Assembly (NCBI GenBank): GCA_037176845.1
Contig: JAYKXP010000308.1
Span: forward strand, 1-30,036
Direction of reading: 5' to 3'
DNA length: 30,036 bases
From: Paramarasmius palmivorus
Taxonomy: Eukaryota > Basidiomycota > Agaricomycetes > Agaricales > Marasmiaceae
The position numbers and the translations under genes are program-made. This document shows, piece by piece, positions 1-10,061 of the stretch; the stretch's first letter is position 1, and each line of letters starts with the position of its first letter. The notes under the pieces are model-generated. The model saw nothing but the letters and a program-made list of their open reading frames with translations. It made no database searches and had not been told where the DNA came from.

Positions 1-1877
1 GGCCATTCACTCAGGCCCGCCTCCTTGACATCTGAAGCATGGATACTCGTTTCAGTCAGAATGCATCTCGGCGATTGCGTATATGTGTTCTTCAACTAAT
101 TGAGTGTCGGAAACTCGATACGAGGAGGTAGAGAGGAGCAGTTTGTACAAAAGCTGAGCGAATGATTAGTTGTTGTGGAGGACGCAGGATGAGCCATTCA
201 GGACAAAACGATAAACGTTCGTGCGGAGACAGTTCTGGCTCCGAGAGGACGATGCCACCTACGTACCATGATATCAAAAAAGTCATTGAGAGGGGAGCTT
301 TAACACACTCTGGAAGCCAACCAACTCGCAGCATGCGCATGGCCTACAAAAAGGCAACCTCCAGCTGTAAAGAAAATTTGAGAACGAATGGAGGTGAAAG
401 ACACGGGGGGGGGGAAAAAAAAGGAAAAAAGAAGCTTGCTCAAAGCGAAAATCAAGCAAAAATCCACGTGGCTTTTGGAGAAAATTTCTGCCGCCGGCAA
501 ATTGTATCGCACCATTTTCCAAAACGGGAAGTGGTAGTGGGAGCCTAGGGACATCAACACTGTTGATGTCCCTTGGATTCAACACACTTCGCGATTCGCC
601 ATCGTTTTCCCTGTCCGTCATTATTTACCCTCATTAATCAACTACTCATCGTCAAGACTCAGACCAGCCCTCGATACAACCTGAAGGCCTCCCATTAAGG
701 ATACTAGCCATTTTCGAGCTTCAACTCTTCACGGCCAAAAGTTTACCATCTACCTGACTCCGCGCATCGATGCTGATTCGAAAGAAACCTAGATTAAGAA
801 AGGTGACGCACATTGGCTTCAAATCCGACTTCGGTCATTGACTTGGTATACAGCTCGTCGATGCTACACGTCTAAAAATTGTCGTATTCAGCAACAACAA
901 GAAGGATCAGGACAGCTTTTGGACAATACATGGAGAATTCGGCATAGATATGCTCTCAAGTTTTATAGCAACCCCTATCGCAGGGTAACTTAGGATTCAT
1001 ACAAGACATAAGACCGTATGATCGCGCTCCTCAAAAAAACGCCAACTGTTCAAACACCATAGGAAACACGGAGGAGAGCTCAGTAGCGGGCACAAAGGAA
1101 ACCAATAGACGGATGATATAAGAAATGAGCTACGAGTTGATGGTGTAGTTGAGGATGAGATGACTAGTGCGCAGAGCGCAACTCAAAACAAACCCATGCA
1201 TCGAATTCACGCTCGGGAATCGATTTTCTGCATAAAGCAACTTAAACTTTTCCCCAGGCTCGACCGACGGAATATGCTTCTCATGTAATTTGGCAACAGA
1301 TTCTTTGCCGTAGCCGAATCAGACTCTCGAAAGAACGATTGCTCATCCGATCTCTCGTTAATCCAGTCTTATACTCACAACGATACACCACGTTACGCCA
1401 GGAACACGTTTTCTGGGACTCCCATTGCTGTAATGCAAACAGTCTAGAGAGATAAATGCAATCTTCAGAAACCACTGCCTGATCACAGTCGCGCAGGTTC
1501 GAACCTAATCTCACTAAGCAAGTGCAAAGCATTCGCGCCTTCGTCGCGCAGTTGTGGTCAAATTACATTAACCATACGATGACTCGGTCCCTAGTGAGGT
1601 GAACAATGCATATGATTACACCGCAACTTTCCTTTGCTGATTCCGTCACAATCTCAGCTGCTTCTTTCACTCTTTCCACCTCTCAATATCACTATGGTAA
1701 CAACTACAATTCCAGGAGCGATAAAAACACCTTGAAGAGCCGAAACTCGGAACATGGATATCGCGTAAAGGCAAGGCACTAAAGGTAAGTATGCGGACTA
1801 GTGTGTCAGGCAGCAGACCCGTCGATACTAATTAAAATGCAATCGAAACAAGCTGGTCCGTGCACATTGTGGAACCC
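1..1877. other. No supportable gene; AT/GC-balanced intergenic DNA
   Basis: No reading frame here shows a recognisable domain, consistent splice signals or continuity with another exon. The longest frames (about 80-130 codons) lie on both strands and contain homopolymer artefacts around 400-430 (a run of G then A). The only distinct structure is the perfect inverted repeat at 547-573, listed separately. The stretch may be decayed mobile DNA, but nothing seen proves that. Confidence 0.5.
547..573. repeat. Perfect 13-bp inverted repeat (hairpin) with 1-nt centre
   Basis: The left arm AGGGACATCAACA and the right arm TGTTGATGTCCCT are exact reverse complements around a single C. After one mismatch the pairing continues with CC/GG (544-545 with 575-576). 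No terminator T-run or flanking gene explains it. It could be the centre of a small palindromic element, a binding site for a dimeric protein, or a foldback relic. Confidence 0.85.
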
Positions 1878-2039
1878 CACAAGGGGGGGGGGGGGGGGTC
1901 CCCCCCCCCCCCCCCCCACCCCCCCCCCCACCCCCCCCCCCCTGGGGGAAAACACCCAAATTCCCCCACAAAGAAAAAAAACCCACACAAAAAAAAAAAA
2001 AAAAAACAAAAAAAAAAAAAAATGTATAACACAAAAAAC

Positions 2040-2070
<31 letters not shown>

Positions 2071-2114
2071 AACAAAAAAAAAAAAAAAAAAAAAAAGGAA
2101 AAAAAAAAAAAAAA

Positions 2115-2188
<74 letters not shown>

Positions 2189-2215
2189 TTTTATATTTTT
2201 TTTTTTTTTTTGGGG

Positions 2216-2278
<63 letters not shown>

Positions 2279-2939
2279 TTTTTTTTGGGGGGGGGGGTTT
2301 TTTTTTATAAAATATTAAGAGTTTGGATTGGATGCGGGTAGTTTAGGGTATTTTTGGAGGTAGGGATTTAGGAGGTAATAGTGGGAATAAGTGGGTAGGG
2401 GATAGGAAAGGGGGTGGTTGGGGTGAAGGGTTTAGTTTTGGAAATAGTAAATGGATTTAGGTGGGGGAGTTGGAAGTTTTGAGGGTGGTGATAGATTAGA
2501 TGGGGGTGTATGAGGATGTGAATATTGTGTTGGTTGATAAAGGGGGGTGGATGTAAGAGTAAGAATGGAAAGGGTATATGTTAGGGGAGTGGGAGGAGGA
2601 GGGAAGGTATGATTTAATATTTAAGGGGGTGATGTAGAGGTGAGGGGGGGGGTTTGGGATGGTGTGGAGGAGAATTGAGAAGGATTAGGGTTAAGGGTGT
2701 ATGGTAGGTAGTGGGGGAGTGAGAGGGGAATTTTGGGTTTGAATTGATGTGGAATGAATGTGTAGAGGAATAGATATGTTTTTTTGTATAATGAAGAGTT
2801 AATATTAAGGTGTAGTGTATGTGGAGGGGTTATATTTGGTATTGAAAAAAGAGAAATTAGAAGTAGGGTTATTAAAGTAAGGGAAGAGATTTGATAGGAA
2901 TATGATAGTAAATTGGAGTAGGTGTTGTAAAAGGTAAGT
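1878..2939. other. Sequence-quality collapse: homopolymers and a 604-nt C-free tract
   Basis: From the left the sequence falls into G and C runs (about 1883-1942) and then almost pure A with scattered C (to about 2183). From 2184 it is T with blocks of G (to about 2306), followed by readable sequence with one C at 2335 and none from 2336 to 2939. In 2341-2880 I count about 41% G, 30% T and 28% A. That is what is expected if every C had been called as G, not if C had become T. Seen from the right on the reverse strand, the right half loses G and then decays into C and A runs, mirroring the left half. This fits two poor read ends meeting at about 2184. The Lys-rich and Phe-rich frames here are not genes. 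Confidence 0.85.
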
Positions 2940-2984
2940 CTCCACTGCTTCAAGAATTGGCATTCTTACTCATTGCCTTTCCAG

Positions 2985-3370
2985 GAGACTCTCTTATTGA
3001 GATTAAATGCGTTGTTACAGCAGTCATATACGATATTCGATGCCTCGAAATCATCGATGCTGATACACCAGTGCGCTGCGCCTGGAAGGATGTTCAGAGT
3101 ACGTCGCGGTCACACTTCTACTCGAAACATATCTAAGCCCGTGTAGCGGTCCCAGAGTCGGTTGAGGTTAAGCAGAGTACTCTTGAGAAGCAGTTTGTTT
3201 TCAATCCTGCTGAGGGTAAGTGCTCTTTTTCTGTTCATTTTTACATGGCGCTAAAATGCCAATTATTCGAAGGATACAAAATCAGTCTTTATGACTGGGA
3301 TCCTGCCAAAGATGAAATTCTGTACAAGGCACCAAGAACAAACACCGTTCCTTGGGATTATAGCTACTAA
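2985..3370 (+). CDS. 3' part of a spliced gene of unknown function; 5' part lost in low-quality sequence
   Basis: Three exons, 2985-3098, 3147-3215 and 3273-3370, keep one frame through introns at 3099-3146 (GTACGT...GTGTAG) and 3216-3272 (GTAAGT...CGAAG), ending in TAA. A further canonical intron (2934-2984, GTAAGT...TTCCAG) joins this part to an upstream exon inside the C-free tract, so the start cannot be determined. The visible 93 residues begin near DSLIEIKCVV, include DTPVRCAWKDV and end NTVPWDYSY. They have no signal peptide or membrane segment and are rich in beta-prone residues. I do not recognise the family. The evidence that the gene is real is phase agreement across three introns. 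Confidence 0.6.
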
Positions 3371-4597
3371 TCCGGCAGTCGCACCTATTAGCATTTTGTA
3401 TCATTGACCTCTTCTGTAGTATCATGTACCGAGTATACCATTTATCTTGTTGTAGTGCTACTATTTGAATTTGATGAAGTAGCGAGATATAACCTTCGAA
3501 GTCCTATGGAAGCGTGACGGAGGCATAGGCCTGTCGTACAGTCACTGAGTAGGAATCAGAAAGACTATATTGCATAGTTTGACAGCTGATAAAAATACTG
3601 GTCGTGCAAATCAAACGTTCATTGCATAATCTGGCACTCATATCGAAACCAGTATCTGATACCGGATATCTAATTCCTCTCGACAACCTCTCGAAGACTC
3701 TTCATTTTCTTCCGCAGGCATTCGCCTTGATCCTGATCCTCCGGACTATAAGGGCAGAGCTAGTTAAGCTCCCACGTCGGCATTGCCAAAGAGCTTTGGT
3801 CTCTATGTCTTACGAGGTGATCGACAAAGACTAGAAAGCTTAAATTGATTTGGATGCGACACGTGCTTCTTCACTGCAAGGTTCAGTATGCTTTTTGCCG
3901 AATAAACCTGATCTTTTGCCGACTTGAAATCAGCAAGGACATCCGCGTTGGATCAAGAGAGGGAAGTCAAGGTGTGAAAAGCCTGGGGAAGTGTTGTTGG
4001 TGGACGCCTTCAAGTGGACGCCAGGAAATGCACTACTGAAGTACTGATCCTTTAAATCGGTTGGTGCGAAAACCGCGCCTGGTTGAGATTTCAATGGTAA
4101 AATACGAGAGTATCTGGTCCCATGTGAACTCAAAACTCGCGAGTCGCTTCTTCACCGCCCTTCATTTTTCTAAGGTGCAAAGAGACTGCGCCAGCGTACG
4201 TAACGCTGTAATGTTCCAGACCGTCGTGACCAGGTCAGCCAATCAGAAGTGAGATCATCTGGGATTTGATTTCATTGGTCCAAAAAAACTTCCTTCCTTC
4301 TCGACGATGAAAGGTACACTCTAGCTTGGAAATCCGCACAAGACAGCTGCTAAAGCTTGTTTCTTAGAAAAATGGTGCCGTGCAACACTGTCTCAGTGAT
4401 CTGAGATAGACCCGGAACAACGTGGACTTTGCATTTACAGGCTGCCATCAAATCAGCCGCTGAGTTAACACGCCTCTCCCAGGTGAGTACCCACGAGGCT
4501 GCGATCTATATCTTTGGGTTTGACTTGGACTTTATGCAGCTACCCTCCCTTACTCTCCTCCTCCCTCGCCTCAAACTCGTTGAGAAACACCGCAATC
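3371..4597. other. No supportable gene
   Basis: Short frames of 60-76 codons exist on both strands, but none has recognisable sequence or linked splice sites. The last ~100 bases are pyrimidine-rich (CCCTCCCTTACTCTCCTCC and similar) and immediately precede the ATG at 4598, so they probably hold the promoter and leader of that gene. Confidence 0.5.
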
Positions 4598-5403
4598 ATG
4601 AACTCCAGGCACGAAACGATGGAGATACTAGACAAATTGGAACAGGTATCCAAGAAAGCACTCGATAACTTGCAGCAAGTGGCGTATCTATCCCTGAAGA
4701 TCCATAACTTAGAACATGTAAGCGCCACCAAATAGTTCTGTGATCAGACAACTGAGCTTTTTGCATTTAGCCAGAATTAGAGAACCTAGCGCGCGATTGC
4801 TGTCAAGCCGCATTCATTACAATCACTAGCGGCGACAAGAATTCCCAGTCTCGGGTGTGGCGATTGCAACAGTAATTATTATTATTATTATTATTATTGC
4901 TTTCTAAAGACTTGCATGCTGAAATCAAATCACAGCAAACTTGACGAAATTGCGGCATTTGCAACGAGGTTCGCAGCGAAACAAGTTTGGTTCCCGAGCC
5001 ATCACATTCGTCAATATCGCGGATTCATGCATGACTTCATTTCTGGGGACAGCTTTTGCACCGAGGTAAGTAGCAGTCTTAGTCTTAACGTGGGTACGAT
5101 AAGAATCCCAGCCCTCATCTACAATAGCCTCTCACGACTGTATTTCACCATGACAACATGAAACCAACGACCAGTTCCGGGGCGCAAATCAAAGAAAATC
5201 CTATGGACCAAGCCAGCCAGCTTGCGGCCAGCACACAACCGAAAGCGCCCCGAGAGACATTCACAACATTCAACCACTGCGTTATAACTGGGGTTTACCT
5301 TGCACCAAGCTCAAACCACACTGTGACTGACAATCGCACAACCACATACAATGGGGATAACAATACGACGAACAATAATTCACCGTCTTACGTGCGGAAC
5401 TAG
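4598..5403 (+). CDS. Small helical protein with Asn/Thr-rich tail, copy 1 (about 208 aa, spliced)
   Basis: Exons are 4598-4717, 4771-4871, 4936-5065 and 5128-5403; introns are 4718-4770, 4872-4935 and 5066-5127. Residues 1-117 are mostly amphipathic helix (LDKLEQVSKKALDNLQQVA; LARDCCQAAFITIT; KLDEIAAFATRF). They align with the neighbouring gene at 5981-6654, including intron positions, so the two are tandem duplicates. Exon 4 (residues 118-208) is polar and disordered, ending in a tail with GDNNTTNNNS. The second intron holds an (ATT)8 microsatellite and starts with a weak donor, GTAATT; if it is not spliced, the frame stops at TAA 4873-4875 and the copy is dead. The general design (helical bundle then Asn-rich tail) recalls fungal HeLo-like proteins, but no family motif proves it. 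The start is set by alignment with copy 2. Confidence 0.6.
4875..4898 (+). repeat. (ATT)8 microsatellite inside a likely intron
   Basis: Eight uninterrupted ATT units follow the TA of an in-frame TAA. The tract occupies the place where the paralogue at 6289-6339 has non-repetitive sequence that can be read through. Confidence 0.9.
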
Positions 5404-5980
5404 TGTACACCTGTAGTAAAGACAATATAAGGGTCTCTGTAATACAACAACAAAGTTGAAAAGTACAAAGTTTACTCTAGATTCTTTTTCTGGACTTTGA
5501 TTGTCAGGACTGAAAAGTCCGGAGAGCTCGTAAACATGAGGCCACACGAGGCTGTCGTGTGTATGTAGGACACTTCGATCAAATCGGATATATAATTGAT
5601 TCGAAGGACGTAAAGCAGGGTCATCCATCGTTTATCGCGTTCCCTCAGCTTGTTCGTTCTCAAGTCGTTCTTAATACTCGACCATCACATCCCCCTCGAC
5701 GTTATCTCGACCTATACTAGCTCACAACTAAACATAGCAGGCTTGTTGTTCGAGTCCCGCTCGACGATCTTTGCCGAAGTCGGACCGATGATTAAATGGA
5801 TGTCAAGCGCGCTGTCAAAGGCAAAATTGACAGATGCTCTAAAAAAGAACAAAAGCACGACGTTCACATGAGGCTGCGAACATATAAACGAGTTTCTCAA
5901 CTAACATGACGGTTCTTTGGGTTCCCCGCTCCCCACAGGGTCCTTCGTGTAATCCCCAAACTTCCCGATTGTGGATTAAC
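5404..5980. other. Intergenic between the two paralogues; no gene seen
   Basis: This stretch holds the 3' flank of copy 1 and the promoter of copy 2. It contains short frames on both strands (60-80 codons) with no recognisable sequence. An upstream in-frame ATG at 5906 would add 25 Pro/Ser-rich residues to copy 2, but alignment with copy 1 does not support that start. Confidence 0.45.
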
Positions 5981-6654
5981 ATGCATACAACCCATGCTCT
6001 TGAAACCGACCATATCCTAGGAAAGCTGGAGCACTTATCGAAGCAGTATTCCAATGACCTACGAGAGGTAGCAGTTCTGGCGCTGAAGATTCATCAGTTT
6101 CACCATGTAAGTGGCCCTAATACGATCAAAAAAAGTACCATCTGTAATTGGACTACATTTATGCAGCCGGAACTAGAAGCATTAGCTCGCAATTGCTGTC
6201 AAGCTGCATTTATAACTATTACTGAACGGGAACCCATGTCCAACAACCTCCGCGAGGGTGCTCGATCCAGAGTACACCGGTTGCAGAAGTATGCTTTCAA
6301 TGTTCAGTATCATAGGCCAGAGGCTGATCCACATCAAAGCAAACTCGACGAAATCGCGGCATTTGCTACGCGATTCGTAGCTAGAGGTTTTTGGAAGATT
6401 TGGTTTTTGGGATTTTGTGATAGGGCAAAGATTCGTTCATATTGCGCATATATGCATGAGTTTATTTGCAGTGCTGATTTCTGTTCCAAGGTAAGCACTA
6501 CGGTAGCTATTTACAACGCCCCATACTCATACCCTGTTCGAGATAGCCGATCTTTGAAATAGAACCTATCGTCGCTCACTCTCGTCTCGATAATCCAAGC
6601 TTTGATATATGCGGTATATCGGTACCCTATCGCTCGCCTCTCCAACCGTACTAA
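5981..6654 (+). CDS. Small helical protein, copy 2 (168 or 185 aa, spliced)
   Basis: Exons are 5981-6106, 6167-6490 and 6547-6654. Introns are 6107-6166 (GTAAGT...ATGCAG, 60 nt, itself readable) and 6491-6546 (GTAAGC...GATAG). The protein matches copy 1 at HILGKLEHLSKQ, LARNCCQAAFITIT and SKLDEIAAFATRF, so the two are tandem duplicates. At 6289-6339 there is a 51-nt segment without stops (GTATGC...CAAAG) exactly where copy 1 has its microsatellite intron. It may be an intron here too (168 aa) or retained coding sequence (185 aa). The last exon gives an unrelated 35-residue C-terminus and lacks the Asn-rich tail of copy 1. Function is unknown; it is mostly helical with a Trp/Phe-rich hydrophobic patch (GFWKIWFLGF). 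Confidence 0.6.
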
Positions 6655-6828
6655 TCAGTTATCGCAGCAGAGCAGAAAATTGCCCGTATCCCATATTGCT
6701 AGGCTAGGAAAGGCGACCTCTGGCTTACTTGGATCCCAGCAAGTCTGTGATTTGTTGATTATTTCTTCTCACTAACTGAAGTATGGTATCAGGCTGCCGG
6801 TCCACTGGGTTTAAAATCCTGGCTCAAG

Positions 6829-7696
6829 TCAGCTTTCAATCACCGACGACGGGGTCCTTGTGGAAGACATCACCTTTTGAAGTTGCTGTATGGTTTCATT
6901 GATGAATAGGTTGATGCTCAGGGGGTTACTAGCCTTTCTGAGTGTGTTTAGGTGATCTATTCCTGATGATTCTGCGCCTGATTTTGCGACTGCTTCAGCA
7001 CACTTCCGGATGTCGTCGGGTAAAAGTGGTCGCTAGAGATACGGGATTAGCATTACAAAAGGATTGTCTTTCGAATAGCCTTACATTGAATGGATAGATC
7101 GCTTCGTAGAGCGCTCTCTTACTGTAGTTCGCTATCGCGTTTGAATCGTGGAGATACAGTAAATATCTGGTCAGCCACCAGCGCCCTTGTAGACTGTCGA
7201 TAAATTCTTCGATCTCGCTCAGAAGTCTATAGCGGCATGCCATGAGATAGATTCGTATTAGTCTTGTATTCGACTTACTGAAGAAGTCTATATCCTTCCT
7301 TGTGTGCGATCCTAATATCAATTCTGGTGGCTAGCGTTCTGTCTTCATTTGTTCCGTTCGGCTCCTCGTTGTTGCGGTATTGACTGGTTTCCTGTCGAAC
7401 AGGGAGGACTTTTGGAATCACAGAGACCACAAGGAATACAACCTCGCAAACTCGTTCGCCTAATTCTCGGGTCTGAACGATGACGAGGTTAATGGATCGT
7501 TTTCATTTATAGATTAAGCACGCACTTGGACCGACGTTGTTGCCTTCTCTTGTATTTGGACTGCGCGACCACATAGCTCTTTGATAATATTTGGTATTTC
7601 TCCACTCCTCTGGGCCTTCAGTCGCTCCAAGATGACAGAAATGTGGTTTGTTGGAGGATAAGTGCTCGAATCAGCGGGAATAGGTGACCTGGACAT
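6829..7696 (-). CDS. MLKL-NTD/HeLo-like helical-bundle protein (236 aa, spliced)
   Basis: Exons (5' to 3') are 7696-7526, 7472-7279, 7226-7085 and 7032-6829. The three introns of 52-53 nt all have GT...AG ends and keep phase, ending in TGA. Residues 18-120 form helices including ELCGRAVQIQEKATTSV and ELGERVCEVVFLVV. Residues 126-168 (EIEEFIDSLQ..RYLLYLHDSNAIANYSKRAL) match in spacing the family pattern in which a helix is followed by a charged 'R-F-L-x-x-D-A-x-x-I-x-x-Y-x-x-x-L' segment. That pattern is typical of stand-alone Agaricomycete proteins related to the MLKL N-terminal four-helix domain. Known relatives act as membrane-targeting or adaptor bundles in cell death and allorecognition. 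The C-terminal ~67 residues are helical, polar and without a catalytic motif. Assignment rests on remembered family pattern, not a search. Confidence 0.65.
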
Positions 7697-8091
7697 GTGG
7701 TGACGGTGAAGCGGGAGCGTCGGGCTTCTAGAATATCTCCAAGATTGGAGCGAAATCCCTCGCCCTTAAAGACAGCCACTGAAGCTAGGCAAAGCAGTGT
7801 ATCTGTCATACGCAACACGGATTTATGCGACATACGGAATGTAATCATACCCAGCTCATACAGAGCGTCTTGGCTGTCAGACGTCGCGGCACGCAATACG
7901 ATCAAATCGAGCGCAAAGATGGGGATTTTAGGCCCGAAAAGATAATGCTATGAATAGGGCGCTTCGACGAATAAATAAGGCGCTTTCACCAAATGAATAG
8001 TATTATGGTAGGTCCATATTTTTGGCATTTGTTTATGTGCTCGTCATGGGACACGAAGCCCTGAATAATTGAGAATGGGGATCCCTACCCA
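7697..8091. other. Upstream flank of the helical-bundle gene; no gene seen
   Basis: Two frames of 82-95 codons overlap here on opposite strands, and neither looks like a protein family. The near-repeats GGGCGCTTCGACGAATA and AAGGCGCTTTCACCAAATGA (7957-7998) are the only local pattern. Confidence 0.4.
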
Positions 8092-8098
8092 GTGTTCA
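8092..8098 (+). repeat. Left target-site duplication GTGTTCA
   Basis: It is identical to the 7 bases at 11772-11778 and in direct, not inverted, orientation. It lies immediately outside the first base of the terminal inverted repeat. Confidence 0.75.
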
Positions 8099-8210
8099 CA
8101 CCTAAGGTTCCCACCCCATCAAACAAATTAGTTGCGCGTCAGGCCCATCTGATCCAACAAATTTGTCTTTTTGCCTGTGTTTCCTTCATCCGCGGGTAAA
8201 ATCCGCGGGC
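8099..8210 (+). repeat. Left terminal inverted repeat (112 bp core)
   Basis: It is the reverse complement of 11669-11771 apart from about 9 extra bases (AAATTAGTT-like, near 8125) and a few substitutions. The inner edge carries two CCGCGG palindromes separated by GTAAAAT, which could fold into a hairpin. Weaker similarity (GCCTCTAAGTC near 8228) continues to about 8265. Confidence 0.8.
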
Positions 8211-9059
8211 AAGGTCGACTCAGAAGCCTCTAAGTCGGACTCCCTTGCCGGCACTCAGACTCATCAAAACACTTTCCACGTTCAATGTCACCCAATATTT
8301 CAACTTATTGCTTATTTTCCGCCATTCCTCTTCGAATTCATTATAGTAGTGAGCCGTATTTTTATCATCTAAATCTAATGCAGCCAAACGGAAAAGAACT
8401 AATCGTATATGTACATATCTGTTACGCTGAATAGTTATGTGGGGTTCTTCCCACTCTTATGCCTGTCCCCTAGTGCTTCCCTCCGTTTCTTCTAGTTTAA
8501 CTTTGAGGCATGCTTTGGGGAAAATTTTCAATTTGCAGTGACTGAACGCAGGCACAGTGAAAGCGAATCAACGGAGATCAGGGTGGGAAAACTAACACGT
8601 GTTACCAAGGTGACGGCGGTTGAAAATTTCGCCCATCTTTCCAGTATCTTTCCTCACCTTCATCATGCTAGTAGTACGTCCTTTCTTTCCGTCCTCTTGT
8701 TGTACCCTCTTCTTCCTACATGTTCGATAACGCAGTCTGCATTGTACCCGAAGCCCGGGAATAGCGGAGGCAACGCAATCGTGCTTGTCTTGTCCAATTA
8801 TCGTTCCATCAAACCCATGCTGATATTTCCAATTTACGCAGGTTCACAATGCATCCAGGAACATTGGCACCATCGGCGGTCGGTCAAAGCAGCACTGCGA
8901 ATACACCTGGACGTAACAGTGAAGAAAAGCACCCCGACAAAATCAGCCATTCATTCCGCTACCGGATACACGAACATATCAATAATTGACATGTATGACT
9001 GTTTTCACTGGACAAAAATCGTCCTAATCAGTCGAGTGATGTCCGCAGACCGGATTGGA

Positions 9060-9142
9060 CGGGATTGGACGTCATTCGACGTGATCCGACGAGAATGGAC
9101 TGCCTGATATACGTCCGTTCACTGCCAATGCGTCCAATCCCG
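9060..9142. repeat. 12-bp perfect inverted repeat, 59-nt spacer
   Basis: CGGGATTGGACG (9060-9071) and CGTCCAATCCCG (9131-9142) are exact reverse complements. The left arm is itself part of a short tandem (GGATTGGAC twice, 9052-9070). The spacer contains degenerate GAC/GTC-rich copies. It is internal to the TIR element; role unknown. Confidence 0.7.
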
Positions 9143-9751
9143 ACTCGGAGTCCATTCCACAGACAGTCTAGGACCGCCATTTGAAGGACTGTAAAAGGAT
9201 TGCGTGAAAGCGGCCCTCGACTGCATGAGATGACAGGGAGCCTCTCTATCGGGCACGGAAGACCTTCCGTCGGAACGTCCACGACGACGATCGACACAAG
9301 CCGTCCCCCGACGCATCCGAGATGCGTCCCAAAAAGAGTCACAGGCCATATATTAAATCCGAGCAATATAACATTCCTTATACTATATACCTAAAACCTC
9401 CGCCAAGATATGCGATTTTGTGAAGATTCATTTATGATGCTGACCCTACATCCCCTTCAGCTCCCAAAATGGCCCAGCATACTCTTGATATGCAAACACT
9501 CCTACGCCAATTCTTGTTGCATTGCTAGATCCAAAAGTTCAGCTGCCAGAAAGACGCCGGGGTGCGAACGCAAACATGCAAGCGCCCGTGCAAACAACAG
9601 AGCGTGTAGTACCATTCCAATGGTACGTGGCCATTCCACCCGCCGACGTTACAATTATTCCCTTACCTTTCCCGCACCTGGATAGCATTGGAACGGTAGT
9701 TTCTACAGCGTTCCATAACCGCTCCAATTGATTTAAGTTCAGTACCTTTAC

Positions 9752-9850
9752 AAAAGTGAATAATGCCGGAGTTGAACCAGTGACGTCTTACATCATTACT
9801 AACAACCGGAAAAAAATATCACATAATATAACTACTGCACCACCAGGCTG
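9752..9850 (-). ncRNA. tRNA-like Pol III unit (SINE-like or tRNA relic), minus strand
   Basis: On the minus strand an A box (TGGTGCAGTAG, 9842-9832) fits TRGYNNARNNG, and a B box (GGTTCAACTCC, 9778-9768) fits GGTTCRANNCC. Box-to-box start distance is 64 nt. A TTTT terminator (9755-9752) follows 12 nt after the B box. The spacing is longer than in an intronless tRNA. No full cloverleaf could be drawn by eye, so this is more likely a tRNA-derived repeat than a working tRNA. The 5' end is approximate. Confidence 0.5.
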
Positions 9851-9904
9851 TCGCAATGAGACGTCCCATATTGAGGGAAGTGCGAAGCGAAGCGGAGCAC
9901 TTCT

Positions 9905-10041
9905 CCTTAGGTTAGGGGTTAGGTGTTAGAGGGGGGCGCGGGGGGGTGAAACCCCCCGCAAAAAGGGTTAGGGGCTGGGGATATATTTAAGGGGGGGGGG
10001 GGGAGTGCAGGGGGGAACACCCCCGTGGTTAGGGTTAGGGG
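9905..10041 (+). repeat. Telomere-like G-rich core with GC hairpins
   Basis: The tract contains variant and exact TTAGGG units (CTTAGGTTAGGGGTTAGG; GGGTTAGGGGCTGGGG; GGTTAGGGTTAGGGG at 10027-10041). It also has an 8-bp hairpin (GCGGGGGG, 9938-9945, with CCCCCCGC, 9952-9959) and a smaller one (GGGGG 10011-10015 with CCCCC 10020-10024). A 14-G run at 9991-10004 may be over- or under-counted. Just upstream, GAAGTGC and GCACTTC form a 7-bp stem (about 9878-9904). TTAGGG is the usual fungal telomere unit, so this resembles an interstitial telomere-like sequence or a repeat tail. Confidence 0.6.
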
Positions 10042-10061
10042 ATAAACATAACTGTTCTCTT

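Noticed and set aside
1801..2318. Lys-rich and Phe-rich reading frames
   Set aside because: They are translations of poly-A and poly-T tracts in a base-calling collapse.
2336..2939. C-to-T mutation (RIP) or bisulfite-like conversion as the cause of the C-free tract
   Set aside because: T is not raised (about 30%) while G is nearly doubled, so C-to-T does not explain it; RIP also acts on both strands.
2621..2953. 110-codon minus-strand frame rich in Ser/Thr/Pro/Leu
   Set aside because: It lies in the C-free tract; absence of C on the plus strand removes most stops and skews the composition.
5906..5980. Upstream ATG extending the second helical paralogue
   Set aside because: The extra residues have no counterpart in the tandem copy, and the ATG at 5981 fits the alignment better.
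8538..9107. 189-codon frame inside the TIR element; also a spliced alternative starting at ATG 8665
   Set aside because: No domain is recognisable. The alternative uses weak donors (GTGCTT), and the attractive frame around 8849-8989 could not be joined in phase.
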